A stretch of DNA of 64,000 nucleotides, taken from Bacteroidia bacterium (GTDB taxonomy: Bacteria > Bacteroidota > Bacteroidia > J057). The translations under genes were made by a program, and so were the position numbers. Below are positions 49,700 to 58,480 of this stretch, piece by piece (position 1 is the stretch's first letter; each line of letters starts with the position of its first letter). The notes beneath the pieces are model-generated. The model was not told the origin of the DNA, searched no databases, and was given only the letters and a program-made list of their open reading frames with translations. The stretch lies in assembly GCA_030430575.1 (NCBI GenBank), contig JAUIKF010000013.1, positions 62,001-126,000 of the forward strand. The letters are read 5' to 3'.

Positions 49700-50926
49700 C
49701 TACCCTTGCTTAAGCAATGTTTTCAAATCCACTGCTTCATCTGCCAGTGCGGCGGGATTGACCCGTGGCTGTTTAGGGATAAAGCGCTTGGCAGCCATGA
49801 ATGCCTTGGGGTAATTGATGCAATCAGCAGCGATAACTATGCCCTCACGCAGGTACCAGGCAACCATGCTGTGCTCTTTTTGGCTATTGTGGCGGACGAC
49901 GACCTGGTCGTAGTCTAGGTTGAGACCTGCGATCTGGAGGGTGACGTCGTACTGGTCAGACCAGAACCAAGGCAGGCTGTTGTATTCTTTGTCTATCCCA
50001 CAGATGGACGCTGCCGCGGATTTGGCTTGGTCCATGGCGTTGGGGACGCTTTCTAGGCGGAGGTGCCAGCCATAGAGGGCATTGGGGTGACTGGTGCAGT
50101 CACCTGCGGCGACGATGTCGGGGTCCGCAGTACGCGCATATTTGTCGACGACGATGCCATCATTGACTTCCAAGCCGATGGCTTCTGCGAGTTCTGAATT
50201 GGGCCTTACTCCAATTCCTACCAACACCAAGTCGGCCGGCAAATGCTGCCCGTTTTTCAACTCCACCATTTCCACCCTGTCTTGACCAACGAAGCTATGA
50301 GCAGAGCTGCTGGTGTGGATGGTCACGCCAGCTTCGGTATGGAGTTTTGTGAAAAAATCAGCAACCACTTTGTCCGTGACGCGTTTGAGGACGCGGTCCT
50401 CGCGTTCTAGCACAGTGACTTTCATGCCGAGCTTGGTAAGTGAAGCTGCGGCTTCCAGGCCGATGTAGCCAGCCCCGATGATCACGGCGTTGCCGCCGGG
50501 GACGATATGTGCACGGATGGCTTCGGCATCCTTCATATCTCGAAGGTAACATACGCCATCCAGTTCAGCGCCTGGAATACGCAATGGGAGCACGCGTGCC
50601 CCTGTGCAGAAAGCGAGCTTATCGTACCCGATGGCTTCGCCATTCTTCAACTGCACCGTTTTCTGTGCTCTGTCAATTTTTTCTACCCTTACCCCCAACA
50701 GAAATTCAATCTCCTGCTTCTCGTAAATCCCCGCTGCGCGGATCAGCAAGCTGTCCTTTTCTCGCTCGCCGGAGAGGAAGTCTTTGGAGAGGGGCGGGCG
50801 GTGGTAGGGTAAGTGTGTGTCGTCGCTAATGACGAGGATTTTGCCTTCCCAGCCCTCTTTGCGGAGGGCTATCGCAAGTTCGGAGCCAGCATGGCTGGCT
50901 CCGATGATGATGCAGGTTTTGTTCAT
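49700..50926 (-). CDS. FAD-dependent NAD(P)H oxidoreductase (ferredoxin reductase type)
   Basis: A 408-residue pyridine-nucleotide:disulfide-type flavoprotein. The N-terminal FAD-binding motif is IIIGASHAGSELAIALR and the NAD-binding motif is VIIGAGYIGLEAAASLTKLG near residue 155; LPYHRPPLSKDFL and AAGDCTSHPN are typical of the ferredoxin/rubredoxin/putidaredoxin reductase group that supplies electrons to dioxygenases or P450s. It lies between the MFS and HPPD genes on the same strand. Homogentisate and HPP dioxygenases do not need a reductase, so its partner is elsewhere. The 108-bp block copy 2 lies upstream of its start. Confidence 0.92.
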   Translation of the reverse strand: MNKTCIIIGASHAGSELAIALRKEGWEGKILVISDDTHLPYHRPPLSKDFLSGEREKDSLLIRAAGIYEKQEIEFLLGVRVEKIDRAQKTVQLKNGEAIGYDKLAFCTGARVLPLRIPGAELDGVCYLRDMKDAEAIRAHIVPGGNAVIIGAGYIGLEAAASLTKLGMKVTVLEREDRVLKRVTDKVVADFFTKLHTEAGVTIHTSSSAHSFVGQDRVEMVELKNGQHLPADLVLVGIGVRPNSELAEAIGLEVNDGIVVDKYARTADPDIVAAGDCTSHPNALYGWHLRLESVPNAMDQAKSAAASICGIDKEYNSLPWFWSDQYDVTLQIAGLNLDYDQVVVRHNSQKEHSMVAWYLREGIVIAADCINYPKAFMAAKRFIPKQPRVNPAALADEAVDLKTLLKQG

Positions 50927-50951
50927 TTTCTGTATCCTGAGTTACCTTTGT

Positions 50952-51060
50952 TGTGTTACTTTTTTTAGAAAAAAGTAACCAAAAAATCGAAACGGGCCAA
51001 CCAATTCCTGCGCCACAATCCATCCGCCCGCGCCCGTTTCATCCCAGCCGCACTTCTTTT
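50952..51060. repeat. 108-bp dispersed block upstream of the oxidoreductase gene (copy 2)
   Basis: Same layout as 12987-13094: GTTACTTTTTT hairpin, CGAAACGGG…CGCCCGTTTC stem, and CCAGCCGCAC end. It begins 26 bases upstream of the start codon at 50926. Its minus-strand frame encodes the same phantom GWPVSIFWLLFSKKSNT. Confidence 0.9.
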
Positions 51061-51144
51061 ACAACCATCAAAAATCTAATAATGTATAGTATACATTAGA
51101 ATAAGGTGAGGCCATTGAATTTGAACTTGAATTTGAGCTTGATC

Positions 51145-52278
51145 TTATAGCGTCCCTCTCAGCTCTTGCTCGCGCTCGATGGCTTCGAAGAGGGCCTTGA
51201 AGTTGCCTTTTCCAAATGAGGTGGCGCCTTTGCGCTGGATGATTTCGAAGAACATCGTTGGACGTGGCTCAATGGGCTTAGTGAAGATCTGAAGGAGGTA
51301 TCCTTCATCGTCGCGGTCTACCAAGATGCCCAGCTCTTTGAGGGGTTCGAGGTCTTCATCAATCTCTCCAACTCTTTCGACCAAGGTATCATAATAGGTA
51401 GTGGGCACGCGCAAAAACTCCACCCCGCGATCGCGGAGCTGCGTGACCGTGTCGATGACATTGTCAGTCGCAACGGCGATGTGCTGCACGCCTTCGCCTT
51501 CGTAGAAGTCAAGGTATTCATCCACCTGAGACTTTTTCTTGCCTGGGGCGGGCTCATTGATGGGAAATTTAATGCGGCCATTACCATTACTCATCACTTT
51601 ACTCATCAAGGCAGTATATTCTGTAGAAATATCCTTGTCGTCAAACGACATGATCTGGGTGAAGCCCATGACTTTTTGGTAGAATTCTACCCAATAGTTC
51701 ATCTTGCCTAGCTCTACGTTGCCGACCATGTGGTCGACGTATTTCAGGCCTACTGACGTAGGATTGTAGTGGGTTTCCCATTTTTCATAGCCTGGAAGAA
51801 AAACGCCATTGTAGTTCTTGCGCTCTACAAATATATGCACTGTCTCACCATACGTATAAATCCCTGAACGCACTACTTTTCCATGTTCATCTTCTTCTGT
51901 GACAGGTTCCATATAGGATTTTGCCCCGCGCTTCATGGCTTCATTATAGGCGTAAGTAGCGTCATCTACCCAGAGAGCGGTGACTTTCACGCCATCGCCG
52001 TGCTTATCGATATGACGGCCAATGTCTGTCCCGCTTTTAAGTGGAGAAGTGAGCACTAATCGGATTTTGTCCTGTACAACCACATAAGACTCAAAGTCTT
52101 TATTGCCAGTGGCTAGGCCAGAATAGGCCAAGGACTGAAAGCCAAAGGCAGTCTTGTAGAAGTGAGCTGCCTGCATGGCATTGCTCACATATAACTCTAG
52201 GTAATCGGTCCCGTTGATGGGCATGAAGTCTGCCGCATCGTCGTAGATTTTGGGAATAGAAGCTGTATTTGTTGCCAT
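51145..52278 (-). CDS. hpd: 4-hydroxyphenylpyruvate dioxygenase
   Basis: A 377-residue VOC-fold dioxygenase turning 4-hydroxyphenylpyruvate into homogentisate, the step before HmgA. Two VOC repeats. Iron ligands: His in YVDHMVGNV, His in GVQHIAVATDN, Glu in FFEIIQRKG. The C-terminal segment FGKGNFKALFEAIEREQELRGTL matches the gating helix of the family. Preceded upstream on the minus strand by a MarR-type regulator at 52501 that is a natural candidate for its control. Together with hmgA, fahA and the acetoacetate ligase it completes the catabolic route from 4-hydroxyphenylpyruvate; maleylacetoacetate isomerase is not in this window. Confidence 0.96.
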   Translation of the reverse strand: MATNTASIPKIYDDAADFMPINGTDYLELYVSNAMQAAHFYKTAFGFQSLAYSGLATGNKDFESYVVVQDKIRLVLTSPLKSGTDIGRHIDKHGDGVKVTALWVDDATYAYNEAMKRGAKSYMEPVTEEDEHGKVVRSGIYTYGETVHIFVERKNYNGVFLPGYEKWETHYNPTSVGLKYVDHMVGNVELGKMNYWVEFYQKVMGFTQIMSFDDKDISTEYTALMSKVMSNGNGRIKFPINEPAPGKKKSQVDEYLDFYEGEGVQHIAVATDNVIDTVTQLRDRGVEFLRVPTTYYDTLVERVGEIDEDLEPLKELGILVDRDDEGYLLQIFTKPIEPRPTMFFEIIQRKGATSFGKGNFKALFEAIEREQELRGTL

Positions 52279-52315
52279 AATGTGACTAGATTTTATGAAG
52301 TTAAGATGAATTAGA

Positions 52316-52500
52316 AATTATTAATCAGTCAATGAATCAATTAATAATCCCTTATTGTTGTCATGGCAATATTATGAAAATTTAGGAAAAAAGACAAAGA
52401 GTGGAGGTTCAAGGAAGTTCAATGCGTTCAAGTCGTTCAATGCGTTCAGGTAGCTTCTTTTTTTGAACCCTGAACCCTGAACCCTGAACCCTGAACCTGC
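52316..52500. repeat. ATTAATCA tract and heptamer-type array between HPPD and MarR genes
   Basis: An ATTAATCAGTCAATGAATC tract begins near 52320. From about 52409 GTTCAAT/GTTCAGG units are followed by (CCTGAAC)n of opposite sense up to 52498, forming an inverted heptamer pair. Confidence 0.8.
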
Positions 52501-52950
52501 CTATTGCACCTTTGAACCTTCATAGTTTTCAAATACTTGATTGATAATTCTCAGAAACGTATCATAATCCTCTTCGCTGAGGTGTCGCCATCCTTGCTCG
52601 CGCAGGTTGGCGACGACCTCCAAGGATTTTTCTACCGTTTCTATCCCTTTAGGGGTAAGAAAAATCTTGAAGCGTCGACGATCGTTTTCAAATCGTTGGC
52701 GTTCGATCAGGCCTTTTTTGGCTAAGAGGTCAAGGATACGCGAGATGGTTGGGGTGTTTTTGAAGCTTAGGGCTGCCAGCTCTGTTTGAGAGAGACCATT
52801 GTTTTGGTATAAATTATCGAGTAATACCCATTGTTCCGGTGTGATATCGACGCCCAATTCATTAAAAGCCTGTAAATAGTGCAATTTTACGACGCGTGTC
52901 GCACGTTCAAGGTGGTAGCCAATATTTTTGGTACGTCTTTCCTTTTTCAT
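52501..52950 (-). CDS. MarR-family transcriptional regulator, candidate regulator of tyrosine catabolism
   Basis: A 149-residue winged-helix protein: PEQWVLLDNLYQNNGLSQTELAALSFKNTPTISRILDLLAKKGLIERQ is the DNA-binding core (cited in part), and ENDRRRFKIFLTPKGIETVE the wing. The C-terminal helices support dimerisation. It stands upstream of 4-hydroxyphenylpyruvate dioxygenase on the same strand with a repeat block between. MarR regulators linked to aromatic degradation typically respond to a pathway intermediate; that it does so here is inferred from location only. No operator palindrome was identified. Confidence 0.92.
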   Translation of the reverse strand: MKKERRTKNIGYHLERATRVVKLHYLQAFNELGVDITPEQWVLLDNLYQNNGLSQTELAALSFKNTPTISRILDLLAKKGLIERQRFENDRRRFKIFLTPKGIETVEKSLEVVANLREQGWRHLSEEDYDTFLRIINQVFENYEGSKVQ

Positions 52951-53024
52951 TTAACCAATCATTAATACTTTCAGGGCCACAAGTTTCAAATATTTTCTAT
53001 ATTCAGGAAATATGAATTTTTCTT

Positions 53025-53492
53025 ATGAAACATTGGCTCCTCATTCTCACCTCATTATGTCTGCTCGCTCCTCCTATGGCAAGCGCACAGCGAAAAGCTC
53101 CTTTTAGGGCACCGGAAGTTGTCAAGAAAGGATTTGAAGAAAAATACCCAGACCTTAAGGTTGGCAAATGGGCCCTTACTAGACAGAAAGCCTTTAAGGC
53201 CTACATTAAAACTGAAGAGAAAAAAGGAGTGGCCTATTTTACACGAACAGGGAACTGGATGCGTTCCAAATGGTACCTAAAGGAACTTCCTTTGAATGTA
53301 GAAGATAGCATTTACACGCACTATGACTATCCAGAAATCAAGAAAATAATAAAGAATGAAACGCCGAGAGGCATTACCTTTCTGGTGATTCTGGATACAG
53401 GACCAGAACTACACCAGTTGTATATCAGTGAGGCGGGAAAGATTCTCAAACGAAAAGTTAAAAAGAAAACCATTAAAAAAGAAGATCAATGA
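53025..53492 (+). CDS. Exported PepSY-like (BLIP-like) protein
   Basis: A 155-residue protein with a signal peptide (residues 1-21, PPMASAQ). Residues about 30-140 look like the PepSY-like, beta-lactamase-inhibitor-like domain common in Bacteroidota: KKGFEEKYPDLKVGKWALTRQKAFKAYIKTEEKKGVAYFTRTGNW and RGITFLVILDTGPELHQLYISEAGKILKRK (partial citations). It ends in a lysine-rich tail. The stop overlaps the start of the next gene by four bases (ATGA), so they are translationally coupled. Domain assignment is by general pattern and not certain. Functions in this fold include inhibition or binding of peptidases or other periplasmic partners. Confidence 0.7.
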   Translation: MKHWLLILTSLCLLAPPMASAQRKAPFRAPEVVKKGFEEKYPDLKVGKWALTRQKAFKAYIKTEEKKGVAYFTRTGNWMRSKWYLKELPLNVEDSIYTHYDYPEIKKIIKNETPRGITFLVILDTGPELHQLYISEAGKILKRKVKKKTIKKEDQ

Positions 53493-54049
53493 TTATTGTT
53501 AGATGGGTGCTGATTTTGAGTTGTTGTTGGCTGCTAACTGCCTGTGGCAGTAATGTAGACCTTGACAATGCCGGCACAGAAGCACTCAGGGTCAGCATCG
53601 GTGACCAATTACATTTGGTGGAAGCAGGAAAGCGCGTAGCGCTTTCCCTGAAAAAAGGCGCTCATCATATCCAAGTCAAAAACTTGGGAGGTCAAGTAGT
53701 CAAAGACACCACCATAAACGTGGTGAAAGGAGGCTTGATCAATCTCGCAGGGGGTGAATACCTCGTGTGGAAGGATATTTTTTCCCCTCAATCGACTGTT
53801 GCTTTCAGGAAGCAATTGCTGAATACCCAAGAGCTGAAGATCGACCAAACGGTCTATGATATAGAGTATGCCATGCTTCCCCAAAATCAGTTTTTTGTGG
53901 AGCAATATTGGGACTATCGCTTGGATGAGCCTTTTCCTAAGACCGTTCATGGATGGGAATTGGAAGGGGATAACATGTATATGTTTAAGACAAAACTCGT
54001 CCGCCTGGACGAGTTCAAGGAGGTGTATTTGCAGTCTAGTAGCGAGTAG
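53489..54049 (+). CDS. Putative lipoprotein, coupled to the PepSY-like gene
   Basis: A 186-residue protein with a lipoprotein signal (WVLILSCCWLLTAC, probable lipidated Cys19). The body has beta-rich segments (ALRVSIGDQLHLVEAGKRVALSLKKGAHHIQVKNLGG; cited in part) like a PEGA-type or carboxypeptidase-regulatory-like fold, then a C-terminal region of unknown type. It overlaps the previous gene's stop by four bases, implying that both products work together in the periplasm or on the surface. Family not recognised. A GC-rich repeat block follows directly. Confidence 0.72.
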   Translation: MIIVRWVLILSCCWLLTACGSNVDLDNAGTEALRVSIGDQLHLVEAGKRVALSLKKGAHHIQVKNLGGQVVKDTTINVVKGGLINLAGGEYLVWKDIFSPQSTVAFRKQLLNTQELKIDQTVYDIEYAMLPQNQFFVEQYWDYRLDEPFPKTVHGWELEGDNMYMFKTKLVRLDEFKEVYLQSSSE

Positions 54050-54285
54050 GGACCGCTCCCTGCGGTCGCTGCGAGAGGCGAGATCGTTCGGGGCTAAAGC
54101 CCCTCACTGCGAGACCGCTCGCCTTTCAGGCTCGCTACGAGACAAGAGGCAAGGAAATTTTCCTTTATCTCGCAGCGAGGCGAGTCTTCGAGCCGAGCGA
54201 TCTCGGTTCTCGCAGTGAGGAGCTCCGCGACGAACGATCCCGCAGCGAGGGCTGAGTCTTCGAAGCCCGAACGGTCTATTTCCTT
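54050..54285. repeat. GC-rich dispersed block (copy 2)
   Basis: Shares with 46085-46327 the motifs TCGCTGCGAGAGGCGAGA, GGGCTAAAGCCC, CTCACTGCGAGAC and GAGGCGAGTCTTCGAGCCGA. It also ends just before the start codon of the next gene. Confidence 0.85.
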
Positions 54286-54780
54286 ATGAACACACAATCT
54301 TTTCAAATACAAGGAGGCTATTGCCACTTATTTGCCGATCGCATAGAGATCGAGCCTACTACCCTTGGTGGCAAACTGGCTCGCCAGTTGTCCCAATGGG
54401 GCATAAACCGCTATTCGTGGTTTTATGGATTTTTAGCCTTGCTATTGTTAGGGGCAGCACTTATGGTGCTGTTGATAGAAAATTATCTATTGGCTGTTTT
54501 TCTGGGAATCATGGCGGTCTATCAAGGCTATTTATTGTGGAAAAAACGAGATCATACGATTCAGTTTGTGATGCCGCGGGATCAAGTCCAGCACGTGACC
54601 TATCGACCAGCGGTGGAGGGCCTTGCCAGAGCGAGTTTTATTATGTTAGTAGGATATCCTGGTAAAACAGCCCTCAAACGGATCATTTCGCTTCCCAGTG
54701 CCCGATACGGGGGGGCTTCTATTGCCCAAACTGCGCAACTGCTTTTTCAAGAAGGCGGATGGGGAAGGAATGAAGAATGA
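54286..54780 (+). CDS. Membrane protein of unknown function
   Basis: A 164-residue protein with a central pair of membrane helices (about residues 44-66 and 68-86) between a soluble N-terminal part that begins MNTQSFQIQGGYCHLFADRIEIEPTTLGGKL (PH-domain-like beginning) and a C-terminal soluble part VMPRDQVQHVTYRPAVEGLARASFIML. This layout resembles bacterial PH-domain membrane proteins, but the assignment is weak. The repeat block reaches its start codon. The following nnr gene begins 35 bases on, after a GAACAAGG repeat remnant. Confidence 0.65.
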   Translation: MNTQSFQIQGGYCHLFADRIEIEPTTLGGKLARQLSQWGINRYSWFYGFLALLLLGAALMVLLIENYLLAVFLGIMAVYQGYLLWKKRDHTIQFVMPRDQVQHVTYRPAVEGLARASFIMLVGYPGKTALKRIISLPSARYGGASIAQTAQLLFQEGGWGRNEE

Positions 54781-54815
54781 TGAATGTCGAACAAGGATTT
54801 CTGATTTAAGAAGTA

Positions 54816-56333
54816 ATGAGGTATTTATCCAATACTGCCCAGATACGAGAAGCTGATCGAATCCAGATTGAGGAGATGGGCCTTCTGGGAATTATTTTAA
54901 TGGAGAATGCGGCCAAAAGCGCTGCGGAGCGGCTAGTGGAGTTGTATCCTGACGAGCGGTTTCTGGTGCTGGCAGGGCCTGGGAATAATGGGGGAGATGG
55001 CCTGGCTATGGCTCGCTTCCTTCATGTCTGGGGAAAGCAAGTAGACGTGATTTTATCACACTCGCCCGACCGCTATCAAGGCGATGCCTTGATCAATTAC
55101 CAGATCCTTAGGAAGTTGCCAGTTTCGGTGGAAGTGTACTCGTCCAGCGTATTGGCGGAAAAAGCTGTTGAGTGGCCCATAGTCGTTGACGCTTTACTGG
55201 GAACAGGTATTTCTGATCAACTAAGGGGGACCATCGTATCGATTATAGCAGAAGTGAAAGCCTGTGACTTGACAACGGTAGCGGTAGATCTCCCTAGCGG
55301 ATTGAGTGCGGATACTGGGCAGGTCATAAACGATGTCCTTTGGGCGGACCATACTTTCACATTTCAGCTCCCCAAGGTTTGCCATTATGTGACACCTGCG
55401 TCAAATCTGTGTGGAGAGATCCACTGCCTGGATATTGGTATCTGGCCGGAGGTCATTCAGCGTTTGAAGATCAAACGGAGGGTGCTGGACGACGATTTTG
55501 TCTCGTCTTATTACGAGCCCAGGGCCAAAGAAAGTCATAAGGGGACCTATGGACATGTATTATTGGTGGGAGGAAGTAAGGCGATGAGTGGGGCGATCGC
55601 CTTGGCGGCAAGTGCCGCCATGCGGATGGGGGCTGGACTCTGTACTGTCCTGACGTCTGAGGCTTGTCGTGCAGCTGTAAATGCCTTATGCCCAGAGGCG
55701 ATGTGTGTGACGGTTTCAGAAGATGAATTAGGAAAAAATGCGGTAGGACTTTTTGAACAACACAGTAAAGAGAAAGATGCTGTGTTGATCGGCCCAGGAA
55801 TGGGCCAATCAGCAGATACGGCAGATTTTTTATCCCAAATCCTTTACAACATCACTCAACCCCTCATTCTCGATGCAGATGCCTTGAATCTTCTGGCTTC
55901 GCAGCCGGATTGGTGGCAGCAGGTGCCTCCTGATTCTATTTTGACCCCTCATCCCGGAGAGATGAGTCGATTGTGCAATGGCGTTTCCATCCAGCCCCAA
56001 CGGCTAGAAATCGCCGAATCCTCGGCCAAACAATGGCAACAAATAATTGTGCTAAAAGGTGCAGGAACCCTGGTTGCCTGTCCTGATGGCACCACTTATG
56101 TGAATACAACTGGTAATCCAGGGATGGCATCTGGAGGGATGGGGGACGTGTTGGCAGGGATGATTACTGCCTTGGTAGGACAGGGCTATGCCCGTGGAGT
56201 GGCAGCTGCTATGGCAGTTTACCTTCATGGGGCGACTGCGGATCTAATAGCCTCTCGAATGGCTTCAGAGGCCTTATTAGCGTCGGATCTGCCGGATAGT
56301 ATAGGTGCCATTTTGGGAGATATTCTAAATTGA
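54816..56333 (+). CDS. nnr: Bifunctional NAD(P)HX epimerase/dehydratase
   Basis: A 505-residue protein that repairs hydrated NAD(P)H. The N-terminal YjeF_N domain (residues about 1-215) epimerises NAD(P)HX: VLAGPGNNGGDGLAMARFL and VVDALLGTGISDQLRG, VAVDLPSGLSADTG mark it. The C-terminal ribokinase-like domain (about 230-500) is the ADP-dependent dehydratase: AMSGAIALAASAAMRMGAGL, ILTPHPGEMSRL, VVLKGAGTLVACPDG-like stretch, and NTTGNPGMASGGMGDVLAGMI, the phosphate-binding motif. Full length; housekeeping enzyme. No operon link with its neighbours is evident. Confidence 0.95.
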   Translation: MRYLSNTAQIREADRIQIEEMGLLGIILMENAAKSAAERLVELYPDERFLVLAGPGNNGGDGLAMARFLHVWGKQVDVILSHSPDRYQGDALINYQILRKLPVSVEVYSSSVLAEKAVEWPIVVDALLGTGISDQLRGTIVSIIAEVKACDLTTVAVDLPSGLSADTGQVINDVLWADHTFTFQLPKVCHYVTPASNLCGEIHCLDIGIWPEVIQRLKIKRRVLDDDFVSSYYEPRAKESHKGTYGHVLLVGGSKAMSGAIALAASAAMRMGAGLCTVLTSEACRAAVNALCPEAMCVTVSEDELGKNAVGLFEQHSKEKDAVLIGPGMGQSADTADFLSQILYNITQPLILDADALNLLASQPDWWQQVPPDSILTPHPGEMSRLCNGVSIQPQRLEIAESSAKQWQQIIVLKGAGTLVACPDGTTYVNTTGNPGMASGGMGDVLAGMITALVGQGYARGVAAAMAVYLHGATADLIASRMASEALLASDLPDSIGAILGDILN

Positions 56334-56538
56334 ATTATTATTATGCTAAATAATTAGTACATTTATATCGCATATATTGATTTGCATGAAACGTGCGGTT
56401 CTTCTTTAAAGCCTACCTTACCCAACTAATATTTGTCAAACCAGTAGGTCTTCCCTTTTTTCTAGCCTCAACATACAGGAATCTCACTCAATCCTCTCAA
56501 ACCTCTGCTAATGTATATTCATTTGTAGAAAAAGAACT
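56334..56538. other. Intergenic region before the response regulator
   Basis: AT-rich; TTCATTTG at 56518-56525 resembles a -7 box with one mismatch. Nothing else identified. Confidence 0.4.
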
Positions 56539-56937
56539 ATGAAATCACCTCAATCTTATCAAACCGCGCTAAAGGTGCTCTTGGTAGAAGACAATCCTGT
56601 AAATCAACGATTGACGAAGCGGCTTGTTGAACAATTAGGGCAGCAGGTAGATATTGCTGGAAATGGAGAAGAAGGTGTGAAAGCTAGTCAAAGACAGTTT
56701 TACCACCTGATTTTAATGGATGTAATGATGCCGAAAATGGATGGCATTGAGGCTTCCACCCATATTCTTGCCCAATATAGGGAGGCGCCTGTTCAGCCTG
56801 TTATTGTAGCCGTTACAGCATTTACCACCAAAGAGGTGAGGGAAAGATGCGAGACTGCTGGCATTCACGACTTTTCACCTAAACCCATCTCTAGAAATCA
56901 ATTGGTGAAATTATTTGAAAAATGGTTTCCCGCATAA
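56539..56937 (+). CDS. Single-domain response regulator (CheY-like)
   Basis: A 132-residue stand-alone receiver. VLLVEDNPVNQRLTKRL supplies the acidic pocket, Asp61 (LILMDVMMPKMDG) is the phosphoacceptor, the conserved Thr follows in VIVAVTAFTTKE, and Lys is in FSPKPISRNQL. The sequence type (DNPVNQ, MDVMMPxMDG) resembles the receivers of hybrid histidine kinases, so it probably descends from one. No kinase or output domain is adjacent; its partner is elsewhere. It ends one base before the convergent kelch-like gene. Confidence 0.93.
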   Translation: MKSPQSYQTALKVLLVEDNPVNQRLTKRLVEQLGQQVDIAGNGEEGVKASQRQFYHLILMDVMMPKMDGIEASTHILAQYREAPVQPVIVAVTAFTTKEVRERCETAGIHDFSPKPISRNQLVKLFEKWFPA

Positions 56938-56938
56938 T

Positions 56939-58474
56939 TCAATGAGACCGAATAAATTTCCCTAGCCATTGTCGCTGGTTCCCGTAGATTTTGATGAAAT
57001 AAATGCCATTTGCTAACTGACCTACAGCAAGTGGTTGGGGCGCGGCAAATTCCATCATTTGTTCCATTACCTTTTTCCCATTTAAGTTAAATACTTCTAC
57101 TTTCATTCGCGAAATAGGGCTTTTCCCAATATCAATATACACTTCATCTGTAGCAGGATTGGGAAACAATAACGGCTCCTGAATATACTCCAGCCGCTCA
57201 GAAAGTGCATTTCCACTGACATTGATATATTCCAGCAATAAGGTGTTAGGAGAAACCTGCTGGCCGTCTTCCATTCCCCCTACAAGGTATCTCGTTTCTG
57301 GCCCTACTTCGGCAATGCCGCGTAGGTCCATAGGCAACTGGTTGTTGGAGAGAATATTCCAACCGCCGGAGCGGGTGTCGAGGAAGAGGTTTTGTCGAGC
57401 GGGGGGTACGCCGCCACTGCCATTATAGGCGATGCCATTATAGTTGTAGGTGATATTGGAACCTCCTAGCCAATGGACAAAGTCATAGACGCGCGTGGCC
57501 GCCATGCGGTAACCATTGATCATATTAGAAAAAACTGAAGTGGACCAGGTGATCTGGGTAGGATCTTGTGAGTCAATGACACCTTTCCTCAACGCATTTT
57601 GAATGGGAAATCCCGAAGAGGAAGCAGCGCCGCCAAAATAGTAGATCGTATCCCCGACGATTGTCCCAGATGTGCCAAAAGACATATAAGTGTGGTTGTT
57701 GGGCACTTGAACGCCCATCTGCCAGGTATCAGCGGCAGGATCGTAGATTTGAACATTAGGGACATTGCCGACATCACTCCATCCTGTCACGACAAATATG
57801 AGGCTGTCACGCCAGACGGCTTGTACATGGTCATCAATCGGCACGGGGATGGGTGCACCATCTGACAAGAAAGCATTGGCCCGTACATCGTACCGATGAA
57901 CCCGATTGGAGGAGCGCTCGCTGCCGTTGGCAAAGACATGATATCCTCCTATGATATAGAGGATGTTTCCGACACGGCTGGCGCCTGCGGCGACCTTGCC
58001 GAGGGTATCTGGCAAGTCTGCAATCCGTTCCCAGCGGTCCGCCTCTACCGCATAGCGATAAGACCGAAGGTGAATGCCACTGAACACCTTGGTGCTATCC
58101 AGTCCACCAAAGGTATATACATAAGCGGTGTCACCGATATAGCCTTCCACGACTGCGTTATTGGTGATGGGTTCAGGCAAAGGGGCCACATCGGTCACAT
58201 TCCATACCTGGGCAGAGGCATCCAAAGCAAATGCTTGGAGGATAGCAAAGAGACTAAAGAATTTTGGTTCTCTGACAATTTTAGTGGAGTGTCCACTTTG
58301 GCTTTCACATCTCCTGAACCCCGCAGGCCCCGTCCTCTTCAAAGAGGACTTCCCACAAGCCCTAGTTGGCGCGAAAACCTCTTTGAAGAGGTTGCGGCCT
58401 GTGCGAGCGGAGATGTGTTTGTAAGAAGCGACAAGCTTCCCACGGAATTTGTCAAAGAACCAGAATTTATTCAT
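56939..58474 (-). CDS. Kelch-like propeller T9SS protein with abnormal 5' end
   Basis: Residues from about 75 onward form a normal secreted protein: a signal-like segment (FFSLFAILQAFALDASAQ), a kelch-type propeller (VYTFGGLDSTKVF, ILYIIGGYHVFANGS, IYYFGGAASSSGF) and a type IX sorting tail (LLFPNPATDEVYIDIG to the end). The first roughly 70 residues (MNKFWFFDKF … SGHSTKI) come from an inverted-repeat element at 58256-58470, and no Met lies between that element and the signal. The native start codon thus appears replaced by the element, and export of the fused product is doubtful. It could use a start inside the element or be silent. Confidence 0.7.
   Translation of the reverse strand: MNKFWFFDKFRGKLVASYKHISARTGRNLFKEVFAPTRACGKSSLKRTGPAGFRRCESQSGHSTKIVREPKFFSLFAILQAFALDASAQVWNVTDVAPLPEPITNNAVVEGYIGDTAYVYTFGGLDSTKVFSGIHLRSYRYAVEADRWERIADLPDTLGKVAAGASRVGNILYIIGGYHVFANGSERSSNRVHRYDVRANAFLSDGAPIPVPIDDHVQAVWRDSLIFVVTGWSDVGNVPNVQIYDPAADTWQMGVQVPNNHTYMSFGTSGTIVGDTIYYFGGAASSSGFPIQNALRKGVIDSQDPTQITWSTSVFSNMINGYRMAATRVYDFVHWLGGSNITYNYNGIAYNGSGGVPPARQNLFLDTRSGGWNILSNNQLPMDLRGIAEVGPETRYLVGGMEDGQQVSPNTLLLEYINVSGNALSERLEYIQEPLLFPNPATDEVYIDIGKSPISRMKVEVFNLNGKKVMEQMMEFAAPQPLAVGQLANGIYFIKIYGNQRQWLGKFIRSH
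58256..58470. repeat. ~215-bp inverted-repeat element in the 5' end of the kelch-like gene
   Basis: AATTTTGGTTCTCTGACAAT at the left is mirrored by GGAATTTGTCAAAGAACCAG at the right end. Inside, CCTCTTCAAAGAGG and CCTCTTTGAAGAGG form a second nested pair. It has no transposase gene and resembles a MITE or other small repeat. Confidence 0.75.
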
Positions 58475-58480
58475 AAAAGG

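Noticed and set aside
50826-51023. Short frame sharing GWPVSIFWLLFSKKSNT
   Set aside because: A by-product of the second copy of the 108-bp block, overlapping the oxidoreductase.
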